This document shows positions 45,137-53,741 of a stretch of DNA of 64,000 bases, one piece after another. Location: NCBI RefSeq assembly GCF_036227485.1, contig NZ_CP109479.1:4092001-4156000 (forward strand), given 5' to 3'. Both the position numbers and the translations under genes were made by a program. The stretch's first letter is position 1; each line of letters starts with the position of its first letter. The notes under the pieces are model-generated. The model did no database searches. It was not told the origin of the DNA and saw only the letters and a list, made by a program, of their open reading frames with translations. The DNA is from Streptomyces sp. NBC_01451. GTDB lineage: Bacteria > Actinomycetota > Actinomycetes > Streptomycetales > Streptomycetaceae.

Positions 45137-45517
45137 CCCCTGCCGGCCGGCGGCGCGCCATTGCCCACCCCAAGTACGGCATCGCGCGCCGCCACCCGCC
45201 TTCGGCGTTCCCGCCCCGCCCCCCTGTGGCCCCGAGGGGGCTGACGCCGAATCACGATCCGCACTCGCCGAGGGCCCCCGTCACCGAACCCTCGCCGTCC
45301 CCTCACGGCGGATCGCGCTGCACACAAGCGTGTTCACGCGGTCACGTCACGTCAACAGCTGTTCGAGGATTTATCGCTTACGCCCTTTTTGTGACAACCG
45401 CGCACAGGGGCACACCCCGGCGCACCGCCCCGCGTCCGACCCATGAACCCGGACATTTCTGCCACCGTGCCCCGCCGAGCGCCGCACCGGAATCCGCGCG
45501 CCGGCAGGGTGTCCCGG
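45137..45517. other. 381-bp gap without a recognised gene
   Basis: Between the converging cyclase and ATPase genes. No coding signal was seen on either strand. It contains AACAGCTGTT (45354-45363), a short palindrome in AT-richer sequence, but no strong hairpin terminator was found. Confidence 0.6.
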
Positions 45518-46057
45518 TCAGACGGCCCCGTACGCCGCCATGCCCCCGTACGCGGAGGCGGTACCGGCACCGGCCCCCGTGGCGGTGGCGGAACCGCCGC
45601 TGCCGCACCGCGCGGGAGCCGGACAGCGGTCCAGTTCGCACCAGATGCGCTTGCCAACGCCTTCGACGCTCCACCCCCACCGGTCGGCGAGCCCGTCGAC
45701 CAGCTCCAGTCCGCGCCCGTTGGTCTCGTCGCCCTCGGCGTGCCGGGGTACGGGGGGACAGGCGCTCAGATCGACGACCTCAAGCCGCACGGTCCCGCCG
45801 GCCACGCCCTCGGCGCCGGACCGCGACCCGCACTCACCCTCGCCCGGACCCTCGAACGACAGCCGCAGCACCGCCGGACACCCGGTGTGCACCACCGCGT
45901 TGGTGACGAGTTCCGAGACGAGGAGGATCAGCGTCTCGGCCAACGGCTCGTCGTCCGAGACCCCGGACCCGGCAAGGCGCGACCGCGCCCATCTGCGGGC
46001 CCGCCCCACCTCCGCGGGGTCGGGCCGGATCTCCAGCTGCACTTGAAGCACCTGCAC
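45518..46057 (-). CDS. Anti-sigma-factor type ATP-binding protein (HATPase, RsbW-like)
   Basis: 179 aa. The GHKL ATPase N-box is LILLVSELVTNAVVHTGCP (about 43-61), the later G-box VRLEVVDLSACPPVPRH and the lid region ETNGRGLELVDGLADRWGW. A Gly/Ser/Ala tail follows (GGSATATGAGAGTASAYGG). Streptomyces has dozens of such stand-alone regulators that bind sigma factors or anti-sigma antagonists; the partner is not adjacent here. Inverted repeats in its upstream region (46171-46198) may be regulatory. Confidence 0.9.
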   Translation of the reverse strand: MQVLQVQLEIRPDPAEVGRARRWARSRLAGSGVSDDEPLAETLILLVSELVTNAVVHTGCPAVLRLSFEGPGEGECGSRSGAEGVAGGTVRLEVVDLSACPPVPRHAEGDETNGRGLELVDGLADRWGWSVEGVGKRIWCELDRCPAPARCGSGGSATATGAGAGTASAYGGMAAYGAV

Positions 46058-46571
46058 CGCTCACACCATCCGAACCGGCGGACACATCGCCTCGCGCCGC
46101 ACAAGGGCCACGATCGTAGCCATTTTCTGCATGCCCAGAACAACGGTTGGGCCCACGGCCAGATCGGGGATCACGGAACGTGATTCCCTTACGGGAAAGC
46201 ATGGTTGACGTACAGTCACGCCAACAAGCGCTTCGGGCATATTCCAACGCGAAGGAGTACGCCTGCGGCATACTGTGCGACGCTCGCCGCGGGGAGTCGA
46301 ACAGGCGGGTACGGAACTCCGACCCGCCCCACGAGCGGCGCGCACTGCCGAATCCGGGGCCGCCTCAGGGGCAACACCGGGATGGCTCGACCTCGGAACC
46401 ACTCGCATGCCACAGAAGGTACCGGAGCGAACACACGACTCCGGGCCGTGACGAGTCGCTCGTAGGACACAACCCGGTATCGACGCTCGGTGATCCCACA
46501 ACGCCTGGGTCACATTTCGATCGCGCCACGATCCGCGACATCGATTCGGCCGGTCCCGGCCCGCCTCCCGG
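46058..46571. other. 514-bp gap with inverted repeats, no recognised gene
   Basis: Upstream of the anti-sigma-type ATPase gene and downstream of the acyl-CoA dehydrogenase end. Short open frames exist on both strands, but none has a family pattern or a convincing start. The region is AT-richer than its surroundings and holds two adjoining inverted repeats at 46171-46198. Confidence 0.6.
46171..46198. promoter_or_regulatory. Two abutting inverted repeats upstream of the HATPase gene
   Basis: ATCACG-GAA-CGTGAT (46171-46185, perfect) is immediately followed by TTCCC-TTAC-GGGAA (46185-46198, perfect). Together they look like a composite operator for a development-type regulator. Confidence 0.5.
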
Positions 46572-47477
46572 TCACCGCGCCTCGGCCAGTAACGCGGCGG
46601 CGAGCACCTCCTCACATTCCGTCACCGAGCCGGGCCGCCGGGCCCGTACCCACGCCCGCTTCAGATACAGATGGACGTCCGACTCCCAGGTGAAGCCCAT
46701 CCCGCCGTGCACCTGGAGGCAGTCACGGGCGCCACGCACGGCCGCCTCGTCGGCGAGCAGCCGGGCCGCCGCGATGTCCGCCGGATCTACGGTGACGGCA
46801 GCCGCGTACACCGCCGCCCGCGCCACCTCGACCCGGACCAGGATCCCGGCGCACAGATGCTGCACCGCCTGGAAGGCCCCGATCGGCCGTCCGAACTGCT
46901 CGCGGGTCCGGGCGTGTTGCGCGGCCAGCTCACACACCCGGGCGGCGGTGCCGAGCTGCTCGGCGGCGGTGAGGAGAGACGTCAGGAGTACGTCCGTACG
47001 GTCGCCGGAGACCGGGGCGGTGACCCGGTGCAGGGGCGTGAGCGGATCCGCCGACCGTATCGGCACCGCTCCCGCGGCATCCCCTCGTACGGCGTCGGCC
47101 GCCTCCAGCCACTCCACCACCCCGCCGCCGTCGACGGCGGTCACCACCGTCCCGCCCTCGGCCGCCCCCGGCACCTCCCCCGCCGCGAGGTGCGTGGCGA
47201 TCAGCGGCCCGGGCAGCAGTGCGCGCCCCGCCTCCTCGAACACCAACACCGCCTCGGGCAGGCCGAGTCCGACCCCGCCCGCCGTCTCCGGCAGCCGCAG
47301 CGAGAAGAACCCGGCGCTCCCCAGCTCCCGCCACAGCCTCCGGTCCAGCTCGGGTACCTCGCCCGCCTCATCGGCCCCCACGGCCGCCCGCAGCCGCTCG
47401 CGCCCGAACCGCGCCGCCAGCAGCTCTCGTACGCCCGTCCGCAACGCCCGCTGATCCTCGGTGAGTTGGAAGCGCAT
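46572..47477 (-). CDS. Short acyl-CoA dehydrogenase subunit (beta-type FadE)
   Basis: 301 aa, about 80 shorter than a normal acyl-CoA dehydrogenase, with a weak middle domain. N-terminal MRFQLTEDQRALRTGVRELLAARFG and C-terminal RDCLQVHGGMGFTWESDVHLYLKRAW match ChsE2/FadE29-like subunits, which are catalytically incomplete alone. It is the third gene of the amidohydrolase-FadE-FadE operon, 9 bp after the alpha-type subunit, so the two most likely form one alpha2-beta2 dehydrogenase. Confidence 0.88.
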   Translation of the reverse strand: MRFQLTEDQRALRTGVRELLAARFGRERLRAAVGADEAGEVPELDRRLWRELGSAGFFSLRLPETAGGVGLGLPEAVLVFEEAGRALLPGPLIATHLAAGEVPGAAEGGTVVTAVDGGGVVEWLEAADAVRGDAAGAVPIRSADPLTPLHRVTAPVSGDRTDVLLTSLLTAAEQLGTAARVCELAAQHARTREQFGRPIGAFQAVQHLCAGILVRVEVARAAVYAAAVTVDPADIAAARLLADEAAVRGARDCLQVHGGMGFTWESDVHLYLKRAWVRARRPGSVTECEEVLAAALLAEAR

Positions 47478-47486
47478 GTGCGAAGG

Positions 47487-48620
47487 TCACCGTCCTTTCG
47501 GCAGTCCGAGAACGCGTTCGGCCACGATGCTGTGCTGGATCTGCGAGGTGCCGGCGGCGATGGTGTACGACAGCGAGGACAACCGGTCGAGCACCCAGGG
47601 CTGTTCGAGATCCAGCGCCGCGCCGCCGTCCCCGAGGACCTCGGCAGCCGCCTCGTACAGCTCCTGCCGGGCGTGCGAGTACCGCAGCTTGAAGACCGAC
47701 CCGCCGACCCCGGGCACGCCCTCGCTCGCCTCGCTCACGTTCCACTGGGTCAGCCGCCACAGCGCCCGGAACTCGGCGTTGAGCCGCCCGAGCCGCCGCC
47801 GCAGTACGGGGTCGTCCCAGCGACCGTTCTCCCGTGCGGCCAGGGCGAGTTCGCCGAGCACCCGGCGGCAGGCGACCACCTCCCCGACGAACGCCGTACC
47901 GCGTTCGAAGGACAGCGTCACCATCGTCACGCGCCAGCCGTCGTTCTCCTCGCCGACCCGGTTGGCGACGGGCACGCGGACCTCGTCGAGGAAGACCTCG
48001 GCGAACTCGTTCGACCCGGCGAGGGTGCGCAGCGGCCGTACGGTGATGCCCGGCGCGTCCATGGGCATGGCCAGCCAGGTGATCCCGCGGTGCCTGGGCG
48101 CGTCCGGGTCGGTCCGCACCAACAGCTCGCACCAGTCGGCGACTTCGGCGTGCGAGGTCCAGATCTTGGAGCCGCTCACCACGTATGCGTCGCCGTCACG
48201 CCGTGCGCGGGTGCGCAGTGCCGCGAGGTCCGAACCGGCGTCCGGCTCGCTGAACCCCTGGCACCAGACCTCCTCGCCGCGCAGCACCGGCGGCAGCCAG
48301 CGCGCCTTCTGCTCCTCGGTCCCCTCGGCGGCGACGGTCGGCCCGGCGTGCAGCAGCCCGACGAAGTTGGCGCCCACATAGGGCGCGCCGGCCTTCTCGG
48401 TCTCCTCCAGGAAGATCATCCGTACGGCGGGGTCGGCGCCCCAGTGGACCTCGCCGTACCCGGCGTCGTACAGCGTCCGCTGCCAGCCGAGGTCGTACGC
48501 GCGCCGTCCGGGCCAGTCGTCGGGCGACGGCTTGGCGGGCAGCGAGGGAAGGACCTTCCCCAGCCACTCCCTCAACCGTGCTCGGAACTCCGCCTCTTGG
48601 GGGGTGTCGGAGAGGTCCAC
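47487..48620 (-). CDS. Acyl-CoA dehydrogenase (alpha-type FadE)
   Basis: 377 aa. FAD-site segment EEVWCQGFSEPDAGSDLAALRTRARRDGDAYVVSGSKIWTS and the end SYTIAAGTSQIQHSIVAERVLGLPKGR, with no YEG Glu. GTG 48620 overlaps the amidohydrolase stop by one base (TAGTG), so the longer open frame upstream belongs to the opposite-phase amidohydrolase. It pairs with the adjacent beta-type subunit. Expected reaction: FAD-dependent alpha,beta-dehydrogenation of a bulky or branched acyl-CoA (family knowledge, substrate inferred). Confidence 0.9.
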   Translation of the reverse strand: MDLSDTPQEAEFRARLREWLGKVLPSLPAKPSPDDWPGRRAYDLGWQRTLYDAGYGEVHWGADPAVRMIFLEETEKAGAPYVGANFVGLLHAGPTVAAEGTEEQKARWLPPVLRGEEVWCQGFSEPDAGSDLAALRTRARRDGDAYVVSGSKIWTSHAEVADWCELLVRTDPDAPRHRGITWLAMPMDAPGITVRPLRTLAGSNEFAEVFLDEVRVPVANRVGEENDGWRVTMVTLSFERGTAFVGEVVACRRVLGELALAARENGRWDDPVLRRRLGRLNAEFRALWRLTQWNVSEASEGVPGVGGSVFKLRYSHARQELYEAAAEVLGDGGAALDLEQPWVLDRLSSLSYTIAAGTSQIQHSIVAERVLGLPKGR

Positions 48621-49813
48621 TACTTGTCCAGGTCGAGGCCGAGCATGCGGATGGCGTTGCCGCGCATCAGCTTGTGGACGGTCTCGTCGTCGAGGCCCTT
48701 CACATGGTCGAGGGCGACCTCCTTGGTGTGCGGGAAGGTCGAGTCGACGTGCGGGTAGTCGGTCTCGAAGGTGGCGTTGTCCCGGCCGACGACGTCGATC
48801 GAGGCGACGCCGTGCTTGTCGCGGAAGAAGCAGCAGAAGATCTGCCGGTAGTAGTAGGTGGAGGGGGGTTCGGGGATCAGATCCCTGACCCCGCCCCACG
48901 CGCGGTGCTCCTCCCACACGTCGTCGGCGCGCTCAAGGGCGTACGGGATCCAGCCCATCTGCCCTTCGCTGTAGGCGAGTTTGAGCGCCGGGAACTTCAC
49001 CAGGACGCCGCTGAACAGGAAGTCCATCATCGACGCCATCGCGTTGTTGAAGCTCAGCGCGGCCTGGACGGCGGGCGGCGCGTCCGGGGAGGCGGCGGGC
49101 ATCTGGCTGCTGCTGCCGATGTGCATGTTGACGACCGTCCCGGTCTCCTCGCACACCGCGAAGAACGGATCCCAGTAGCCGGAGTGGATCGACGGCAGCC
49201 CGAGGTGCGTCGGGATCTCCGAGAACGTCACCGCCCGTACCCCGCGTGCCGCGTTGCGCCGGATCTCCGCGACCGCCAGCTCGATGTCCCACAGTGGGAT
49301 CAGGCACAGCGGGATCAGCCGGCCGCCGCTGTCGCCGCACCACTCCTCCACCATCCAGTCGTTGTAGGCGCGCACGCAGGCGAGGGCGACCTCCTTGTCG
49401 TGGGCCTCGGCGAAGGTCTGCCCGCAGAACCGCGGGAAGGTGGGGAAGCAGAGGGAGCCCTCGACGTGGTTGAGGTCCATGTCCGCGAGCCTGGCCTTCG
49501 GGTCCCAGCAGCCGCGCCGCATCTGCTCGCGCGTGATGCCGTCGAGGGTCATCTCGTCCCGGGAGAACCCGACGGCCGCGATGATCCGCTTGTACGGGAA
49601 CTGCAGGTCCTCGTACTGCCACCAGTCGGTGACCGGGCCGTCGGGGTCGGTCGTGATCCGGTATTTGCCGCCCACGTAGGCGAGTTCGCCGATGCCGGCG
49701 GTGAAGGGCTTCGGCCCCCTGTCCCGGTACTTGGCCGGCAGCCAGGTCTCGAAGAGGTGCGCGGGTTCGATCACGTGGTCGTCGACGCTGATGATGCGGG
49801 GCAGTTCGGTCAT
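48620..49813 (-). CDS. Amidohydrolase-family metalloenzyme (Amidohydro_2)
   Basis: 397 aa. It begins IISVDDHVIEPAHLFETWLP (the DxH metal-binding strand) and has the typical LADMDLNHVEGSLCFPTFPRFCGQTF and FETDYPHVDSTFPHT segments of the amidohydrolase-2 group, which includes decarboxylases and ring hydrolases such as ACMSD-like enzymes. It is first gene of a three-gene operon whose promoter holds palindrome H and faces the acyl-CoA ligase. It could open a ring or hydrolyse a lactone in the pathway. Confidence 0.92.
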   Translation of the reverse strand: MTELPRIISVDDHVIEPAHLFETWLPAKYRDRGPKPFTAGIGELAYVGGKYRITTDPDGPVTDWWQYEDLQFPYKRIIAAVGFSRDEMTLDGITREQMRRGCWDPKARLADMDLNHVEGSLCFPTFPRFCGQTFAEAHDKEVALACVRAYNDWMVEEWCGDSGGRLIPLCLIPLWDIELAVAEIRRNAARGVRAVTFSEIPTHLGLPSIHSGYWDPFFAVCEETGTVVNMHIGSSSQMPAASPDAPPAVQAALSFNNAMASMMDFLFSGVLVKFPALKLAYSEGQMGWIPYALERADDVWEEHRAWGGVRDLIPEPPSTYYYRQIFCCFFRDKHGVASIDVVGRDNATFETDYPHVDSTFPHTKEVALDHVKGLDDETVHKLMRGNAIRMLGLDLDK

Positions 49814-49848
49814 GGGTCCCCTCCGCCTGGCCAGCCGGTGATGATTAT

Positions 49849-49863
49849 CTGACGGTCCGTCAG
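49849..49863. promoter_or_regulatory. Regulon palindrome, site H
   Basis: CTGACGGTCCGTCAG, the best match to the consensus with perfect arms, 36 bp before the amidohydrolase start. Confidence 0.87.
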
Positions 49864-49936
49864 TTCTGCACCTCTAGAAGGTTAGTCCCGCACCTATGGA
49901 CCGACAAGGCGTGAAGCCCTACGCTCCCCGCACGAT

Positions 49937-49951
49937 CTGATGGACCGTCAG
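49937..49951. promoter_or_regulatory. Regulon palindrome, site I
   Basis: CTGATGGACCGTCAG, one arm mismatch, ends 15 bp before the acyl-CoA ligase start. With site H it frames the divergent promoter. Confidence 0.8.
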
Positions 49952-49965
49952 CTACAGGGGGCCAC

Positions 49966-51522
49966 GTGAACGTCGTCGACACCGCACACGCCCTGGGTTC
50001 GGCCCGTACCCTCTGGGAACTGGTGGCCCGGCGCGCCGAACTCACCCCCGACCGGCCCGTCCTCCTCCAGGACGACCGCTCCCTCACCTTCGGCGAACTC
50101 CGCACCCGCTCCGAACGGGTGGCCGCGGGCCTCTACGACATGGGCGTACGCCCCGGCACGGTCGTCGCCTGGCAGTTGCCCACCCGTATCGAGACCGCCC
50201 TGCTCTCCTTCGCGCTGGCCCGCCTGGGCGCCGTGCAGTCGCCGGTCATCCCCTTCTACCGGGACCGCGAAGTCGGCTTCGCGCTACGGGAGTCGAAGGC
50301 GGAGTTCTTCGCCGTACCGGGCGTGTGGCGCGGCTTCGACCACACGGAGATGGCACGGCGGCTCGGCGCGAAGGGCGTCTTCCCGGCGTACGACAGCGCC
50401 GAACTCCCGGACGGGGACCCGTCCTTACTGCCGCCCCCGCCCGCCGACGGCACCTCCGTCCGCTGGATCTACTGGACCTCGGGCACGACCTCCGACCCCA
50501 AGGGCGTGCTCCACACGGACCGTTCGCTCATCGCGGGCGGCTCGTGCCTCGCGCACGCCCTGCGGCTCACCGGGTCCGACGTGGGCTCGATGGCCTTTCC
50601 GTACGCCCATATCGCCGGCCCCGACTACACGGTGATGCTCCTGCTGTACGGCTTCCCGGCGGTGATGTTCGAGCAGTTCGCACTGCCGGACGCCCTGGAG
50701 GGGTACCGCAAGCACGGGGTGACCGTGGCCGGCGGCTCCACGGCCTTCTACTCCATGTTCCTCGCCGAGCAGCGCAAGCAGCCGGGCGTTCCGGTGATCC
50801 CGTCCCTGCGACTGCTGGCGGGCGGCGGGGCCCCGAAGCCGCCGGAGGTCTACCACTCCGTCGTACGCGAGATGGGGGTGCAGCTCACGCACGGGTACGG
50901 CATGACCGAGGTGCCGATGATCACCATGGGCGCGCCGGACGACACGGTCGAGAACCTCGCGACGACGGAGGGGCGTCCGCCGGAGGGGATGGAGATCCGG
51001 GTGGTGGACGGCGAGGTGCGGCTGCGGGGCGAGGCCGTGTGCCAGGGCTATCTGGACCCCGCGCAGACCGCCGAGGCGTTCGACGAGGACGGTTTCCTGC
51101 GCACCGGTGACCTGGGATTCCTCACCGCGAGCGGGCACCTGGTGCTCACCGGGCGGCTCAAGGACGTCATCATCCGCAAGGGCGAGAACATCTCGGCGAA
51201 GGAGATCGAGGACCTGCTGCACACGCACCCGGGGGTGGGCGATGTGGCGGTCGTGGGGCTGCCGGACGCGGAGCGCGGGGAGTTGGTCTGCGCGGTGGTG
51301 GAACAGGCGGCGGGAGCCGATGGGTTGACCCTCGCCGCGCTGACCTCGTACCTGCGGTCGGAAGGGCTGTCCGTGCACAAGCTGCCGGAGCGGCTGGAGG
51401 TGGTGGACGCCCTTCCGCGCAACGACGCCCTGCGGAAGGTGCTCAAGTACAAGCTGCGCGAGCGCTACGCGGAGCCCTCGCCGGAGTCGGCGCCCTCGTC
51501 CGAGTCGGAGACGTCGAAGTAG
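49966..51522 (+). CDS. AMP-dependent acyl-CoA synthetase/ligase (FadD-like)
   Basis: 518 aa. ANL-family motifs in order: WIYWTSGTTSDPKGVLHTDRS (phosphate loop), GGGAPKPPEV, LTHGYGMTEVPM, FLRTGDLGFL, GRLKDVIIRKGENISAKEIEDL, and a C-terminal NDALRKVLKYKLRE with the catalytic Lys. It converts a carboxylic acid to its acyl-CoA via an acyl-AMP and so probably opens the pathway. GTG 49966 fits a spacing of about 15 bp from site I. Its 3' end overlaps the opposite-strand EF-hand gene by 58 bp. Confidence 0.93.
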   Translation: MNVVDTAHALGSARTLWELVARRAELTPDRPVLLQDDRSLTFGELRTRSERVAAGLYDMGVRPGTVVAWQLPTRIETALLSFALARLGAVQSPVIPFYRDREVGFALRESKAEFFAVPGVWRGFDHTEMARRLGAKGVFPAYDSAELPDGDPSLLPPPPADGTSVRWIYWTSGTTSDPKGVLHTDRSLIAGGSCLAHALRLTGSDVGSMAFPYAHIAGPDYTVMLLLYGFPAVMFEQFALPDALEGYRKHGVTVAGGSTAFYSMFLAEQRKQPGVPVIPSLRLLAGGGAPKPPEVYHSVVREMGVQLTHGYGMTEVPMITMGAPDDTVENLATTEGRPPEGMEIRVVDGEVRLRGEAVCQGYLDPAQTAEAFDEDGFLRTGDLGFLTASGHLVLTGRLKDVIIRKGENISAKEIEDLLHTHPGVGDVAVVGLPDAERGELVCAVVEQAAGADGLTLAALTSYLRSEGLSVHKLPERLEVVDALPRNDALRKVLKYKLRERYAEPSPESAPSSESETSK

Positions 51523-52013
51523 CGGGCGAACGCGTCGACGATCTCCGTCTCGCCGACCCGGCCGTCGGCGTCGGTGTCGAGCGTCGCGGCGGCCGTGGCG
51601 GCGACGTCCGCGGGCGCGCCGAGGGCCTTGAGGACGCGCTCGGTGTCCCCGAGGGTCGCCGTGCCGTCACCGTCCGGGTCCGCGACGGCCAGGGCGGCGC
51701 GCAGGAAGGGGCGGGCGATCTCGGCGAACCGGCCGGGGTTGTCGTGAAGCCGCTTCACGGCACCGTTCACGAACTCGTCGCGGGTGATCCGCTGGTCGCC
51801 GTCCCGGTCCGCTATCCCCGCCATGCCCTGCCAGAAGGCCTCGGCACCGCTGTAGAGGGCCTGGCCCTTGTCGGACCGGGCGGGCGTCTCGAACTCGGCG
51901 AGCAGCGCCTTGGCCGCCACGCTGAAGTCCACCCGGTCGATGTAGCCGTTGCCGTCCTGGTCGAAGGTGGTGAACCGGGCGGCGATCTTCCGTTCGTACT
52001 CGGAACTGACCAT
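51465..52013 (-). CDS. EF-hand calcium-binding protein (calerythrin-like)
   Basis: 182 aa with four EF-hand loops: DQDGNGYIDRVDF (about 19-31), DRDGDQRITRDEF (about 69-81), DPDGDGTATLGDT and DTDADGRVGETEI. Loops 1, 2 and 4 keep the six calcium-ligand positions; loop 3 has lost the final Glu. Spacing fits a sarcoplasmic-type or calerythrin fold. Cytosolic calcium buffer or sensor. It ends in an acidic tail that overlaps the acyl-CoA ligase gene. It has its own start and is not part of the palindrome regulon. Confidence 0.92.
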   Translation of the reverse strand: MVSSEYERKIAARFTTFDQDGNGYIDRVDFSVAAKALLAEFETPARSDKGQALYSGAEAFWQGMAGIADRDGDQRITRDEFVNGAVKRLHDNPGRFAEIARPFLRAALAVADPDGDGTATLGDTERVLKALGAPADVAATAAATLDTDADGRVGETEIVDAFARYFDVSDSDEGADSGEGSA

Positions 52014-52284
52014 GTGTGTCGGGCCTGCCTTACGTCTGCGTCCTACGCCTGCGTCTTACACGCTTTACGTTGCGCTTGTCTCTGCGTCTCACCTCGGCGC
52101 GTCCTGCCTCTACGCGCGTCTCACCTCTGCGGCGACGTCCTTCCCGCACGGAGCGTACGACGCGTGGGTGATCGCCGGGCCAGGAAAGCGACGCCTGTGG
52201 CAAGAACGGGGGAATTCCGCGACAAGGGCGTCACTCACGCGGCCGTCACGCGCGCGTGGGGCCGCTCACGCGCACGGCGGGCCT

Positions 52285-52686
52285 TCACACGCGCGTGAAG
52301 GCCGCCTGGAGCGGGGCCGCCGTCTCGTCGGCGGCCGTGGGGATGTCCGCGTAGACGTCGAAGAGGCGGCGGACCCCCAGGGCGCCGAGGACCCGGTTGA
52401 CGTGGTGGGCGTGGGCGCTCTCCGCGTCCCCCTGCGCGGGCAGGATCAGACGCAGGTGGCCCTGGCAGGAGCGCATCAGGCGGCGGGTGGCGATGAGGAC
52501 GCCGACGCCGCTGGAGTCGCAGAAGACGACCTCTGAGAGGTCGAGGACGACACGGTGACGGCCCTCGGCCACCGCGTCGTGCACCCGCTGTCGCAACTCC
52601 GGCGAGGTGACCAGGTCCATCTCGCCGGACACCCGGAGCACGGTCCAGCCGCCTCGCTCGCCGTCGGTCACCTTGAACGCCACCAT
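52285..52686 (-). CDS. STAS-domain anti-sigma factor antagonist
   Basis: 133 aa. STAS domain residues about 4-110: GGWTVLRVSGEMDLVTSPELRQRVHDAVAEGRHRVVLDLSEVVFCDSSGVGVLIATRR. The phosphorylatable Ser lies in CDSSGVGVL, as in SpoIIAA/RsbV. The start MVAFKVTD was chosen; the frame is open upstream but without STAS sequence. It probably titrates an HATPase-type anti-sigma factor, for example one like that at 45518-46057. A gap of about 425 bp separates it from the divergent sigma-factor gene. Confidence 0.93.
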   Translation of the reverse strand: MVAFKVTDGERGGWTVLRVSGEMDLVTSPELRQRVHDAVAEGRHRVVLDLSEVVFCDSSGVGVLIATRRLMRSCQGHLRLILPAQGDAESAHAHHVNRVLGALGVRRLFDVYADIPTAADETAAPLQAAFTRV

Positions 52687-53111
52687 GAGGCCCCTCGTCC
52701 GACTTGTCCGCCAGAAACGGAAGCTCGACCTACGCTTCCTGCCGACGCGGCTGCCCAGCAGCCATGTCATCAAACACCGCACATCTACTCGGCCCGGACC
52801 GCAAGAGACTTGCAAGCGGTTTGCAGGGCACCTGTTTCGGTCACTCGCGATCTCATCCGATCGAAAACAGCACAGATTGCGTCACGTTCGGTCGATCTCC
52901 GTCTGTTCTCTACCATCGGAGGCCCTTCGGAGGGCGCACAATGCCGCAAAGCGGAGTGGGCCGTCAGAGGGGCCGACTACATTCGAGGAGAAGGTGGACA
53001 ACCGCCGGACCTGGACAGAAACACGGCACGAGCCCGAGCGGCACACGAGCCCGAGCGGCACAACTGAGACGACCGAGAAGACCGAGACGTACCGGGGGGT
53101 GAGAGGGCAGC
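52687..53111. other. 425-bp divergent promoter region, no gene recognised
   Basis: Between the STAS gene and the ECF sigma gene. It is AT-richer in the first 250 bp (AAACAGCACAGATTGCGTCA area), with no coding pattern. It contains two adjacent 17-bp direct repeats at 53027-53060. The sigma-gene ribosome-binding site GGGGGGTGAGAGGG is just before 53112. Confidence 0.6.
53027..53060. repeat. Two abutting 17-bp direct repeats
   Basis: CACGAGCCCGAGCGGCA occurs twice back to back (53027-53043, 53044-53060), about 50 bp before the ECF sigma-factor start. Confidence 0.85.
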
Positions 53112-53741
53112 ATGCCGAAGAGGGACACACAGCCCCGCTGGGACCGCAAGATGCAGCAGCGGCTCGCGCGCGGGGAGGCAGCCGCGCTCGGTGAGCTGTA
53201 CGACCGGTTCGCCTCCCTCGTGCACGGCCTCGCCCACCGTGTCCTCGGCGACGAACAGGACGCCGACCGCATCACCCGCGAGGTCTTCACCCACGTCTGG
53301 CAGCACCCCGACGCCTACGACCCCAAACAGGGCCCCCTGCGCTCCTGGGTGGCCACCCTGGCCCACCGCCTCGCGGTACAGCGCCTGCGCCAGACGGAGA
53401 CAGCCGCCCTGGCCCACAACGACACCGCAGAGGCCACCGAGACCACGGCCACCACGGCGACCACCGGTTCGACGGGCTCCCTGGAGGAAATGGAGCGCAG
53501 GGTCCGCCGCGCCTCCGTCGCCGCCCGCGCCGACTACATCGTCACGTCGATGCCGGCCCCGCTGCGCGCCGCCCTGGAGCTGGCCTACTTCCAGCGGCGC
53601 GACTACCGCCAGACCGCCGTCGACCTGGGCGTCACGGAGGCCGAGGCCCGCCGCCGCCTCCGCCTCGGCCTCCAACTCCTGTCCACGGCCCACGACACCG
53701 GCACACCAGGGGCACCCCCCGAACACGGGGGTGCGGTGTGA
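53112..53741 (+). CDS. ECF sigma factor
   Basis: 209 aa. Sigma region 2 at about 20-90 (LYDRFASLVHGLAHRVLGDEQDADRITREVFTHVWQHPDAYDPKQGPLRSWVATLAHRLAVQ) and region 4 at about 145-195 (APLRAALELAYFQRRDYRQTAVDLGVTEAEARRRLRLGLQLL). The linker is Thr/Ala-rich (TEATETTATTATTGSTGS). Its TGA overlaps the GTG of the downstream anti-sigma gene (GTGA at 53738-53741), so production of the two is coupled. ATG 53112 has GAGGG upstream. Confidence 0.93.
   Translation: MPKRDTQPRWDRKMQQRLARGEAAALGELYDRFASLVHGLAHRVLGDEQDADRITREVFTHVWQHPDAYDPKQGPLRSWVATLAHRLAVQRLRQTETAALAHNDTAEATETTATTATTGSTGSLEEMERRVRRASVAARADYIVTSMPAPLRAALELAYFQRRDYRQTAVDLGVTEAEARRRLRLGLQLLSTAHDTGTPGAPPEHGGAV

Noticed and set aside
46147..47454. 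Large plus-strand gene opposite the acyl-CoA dehydrogenase
   Set aside because: It is a mirror of the real minus-strand gene with Ser/Thr/Arg/Pro bias and no family pattern.
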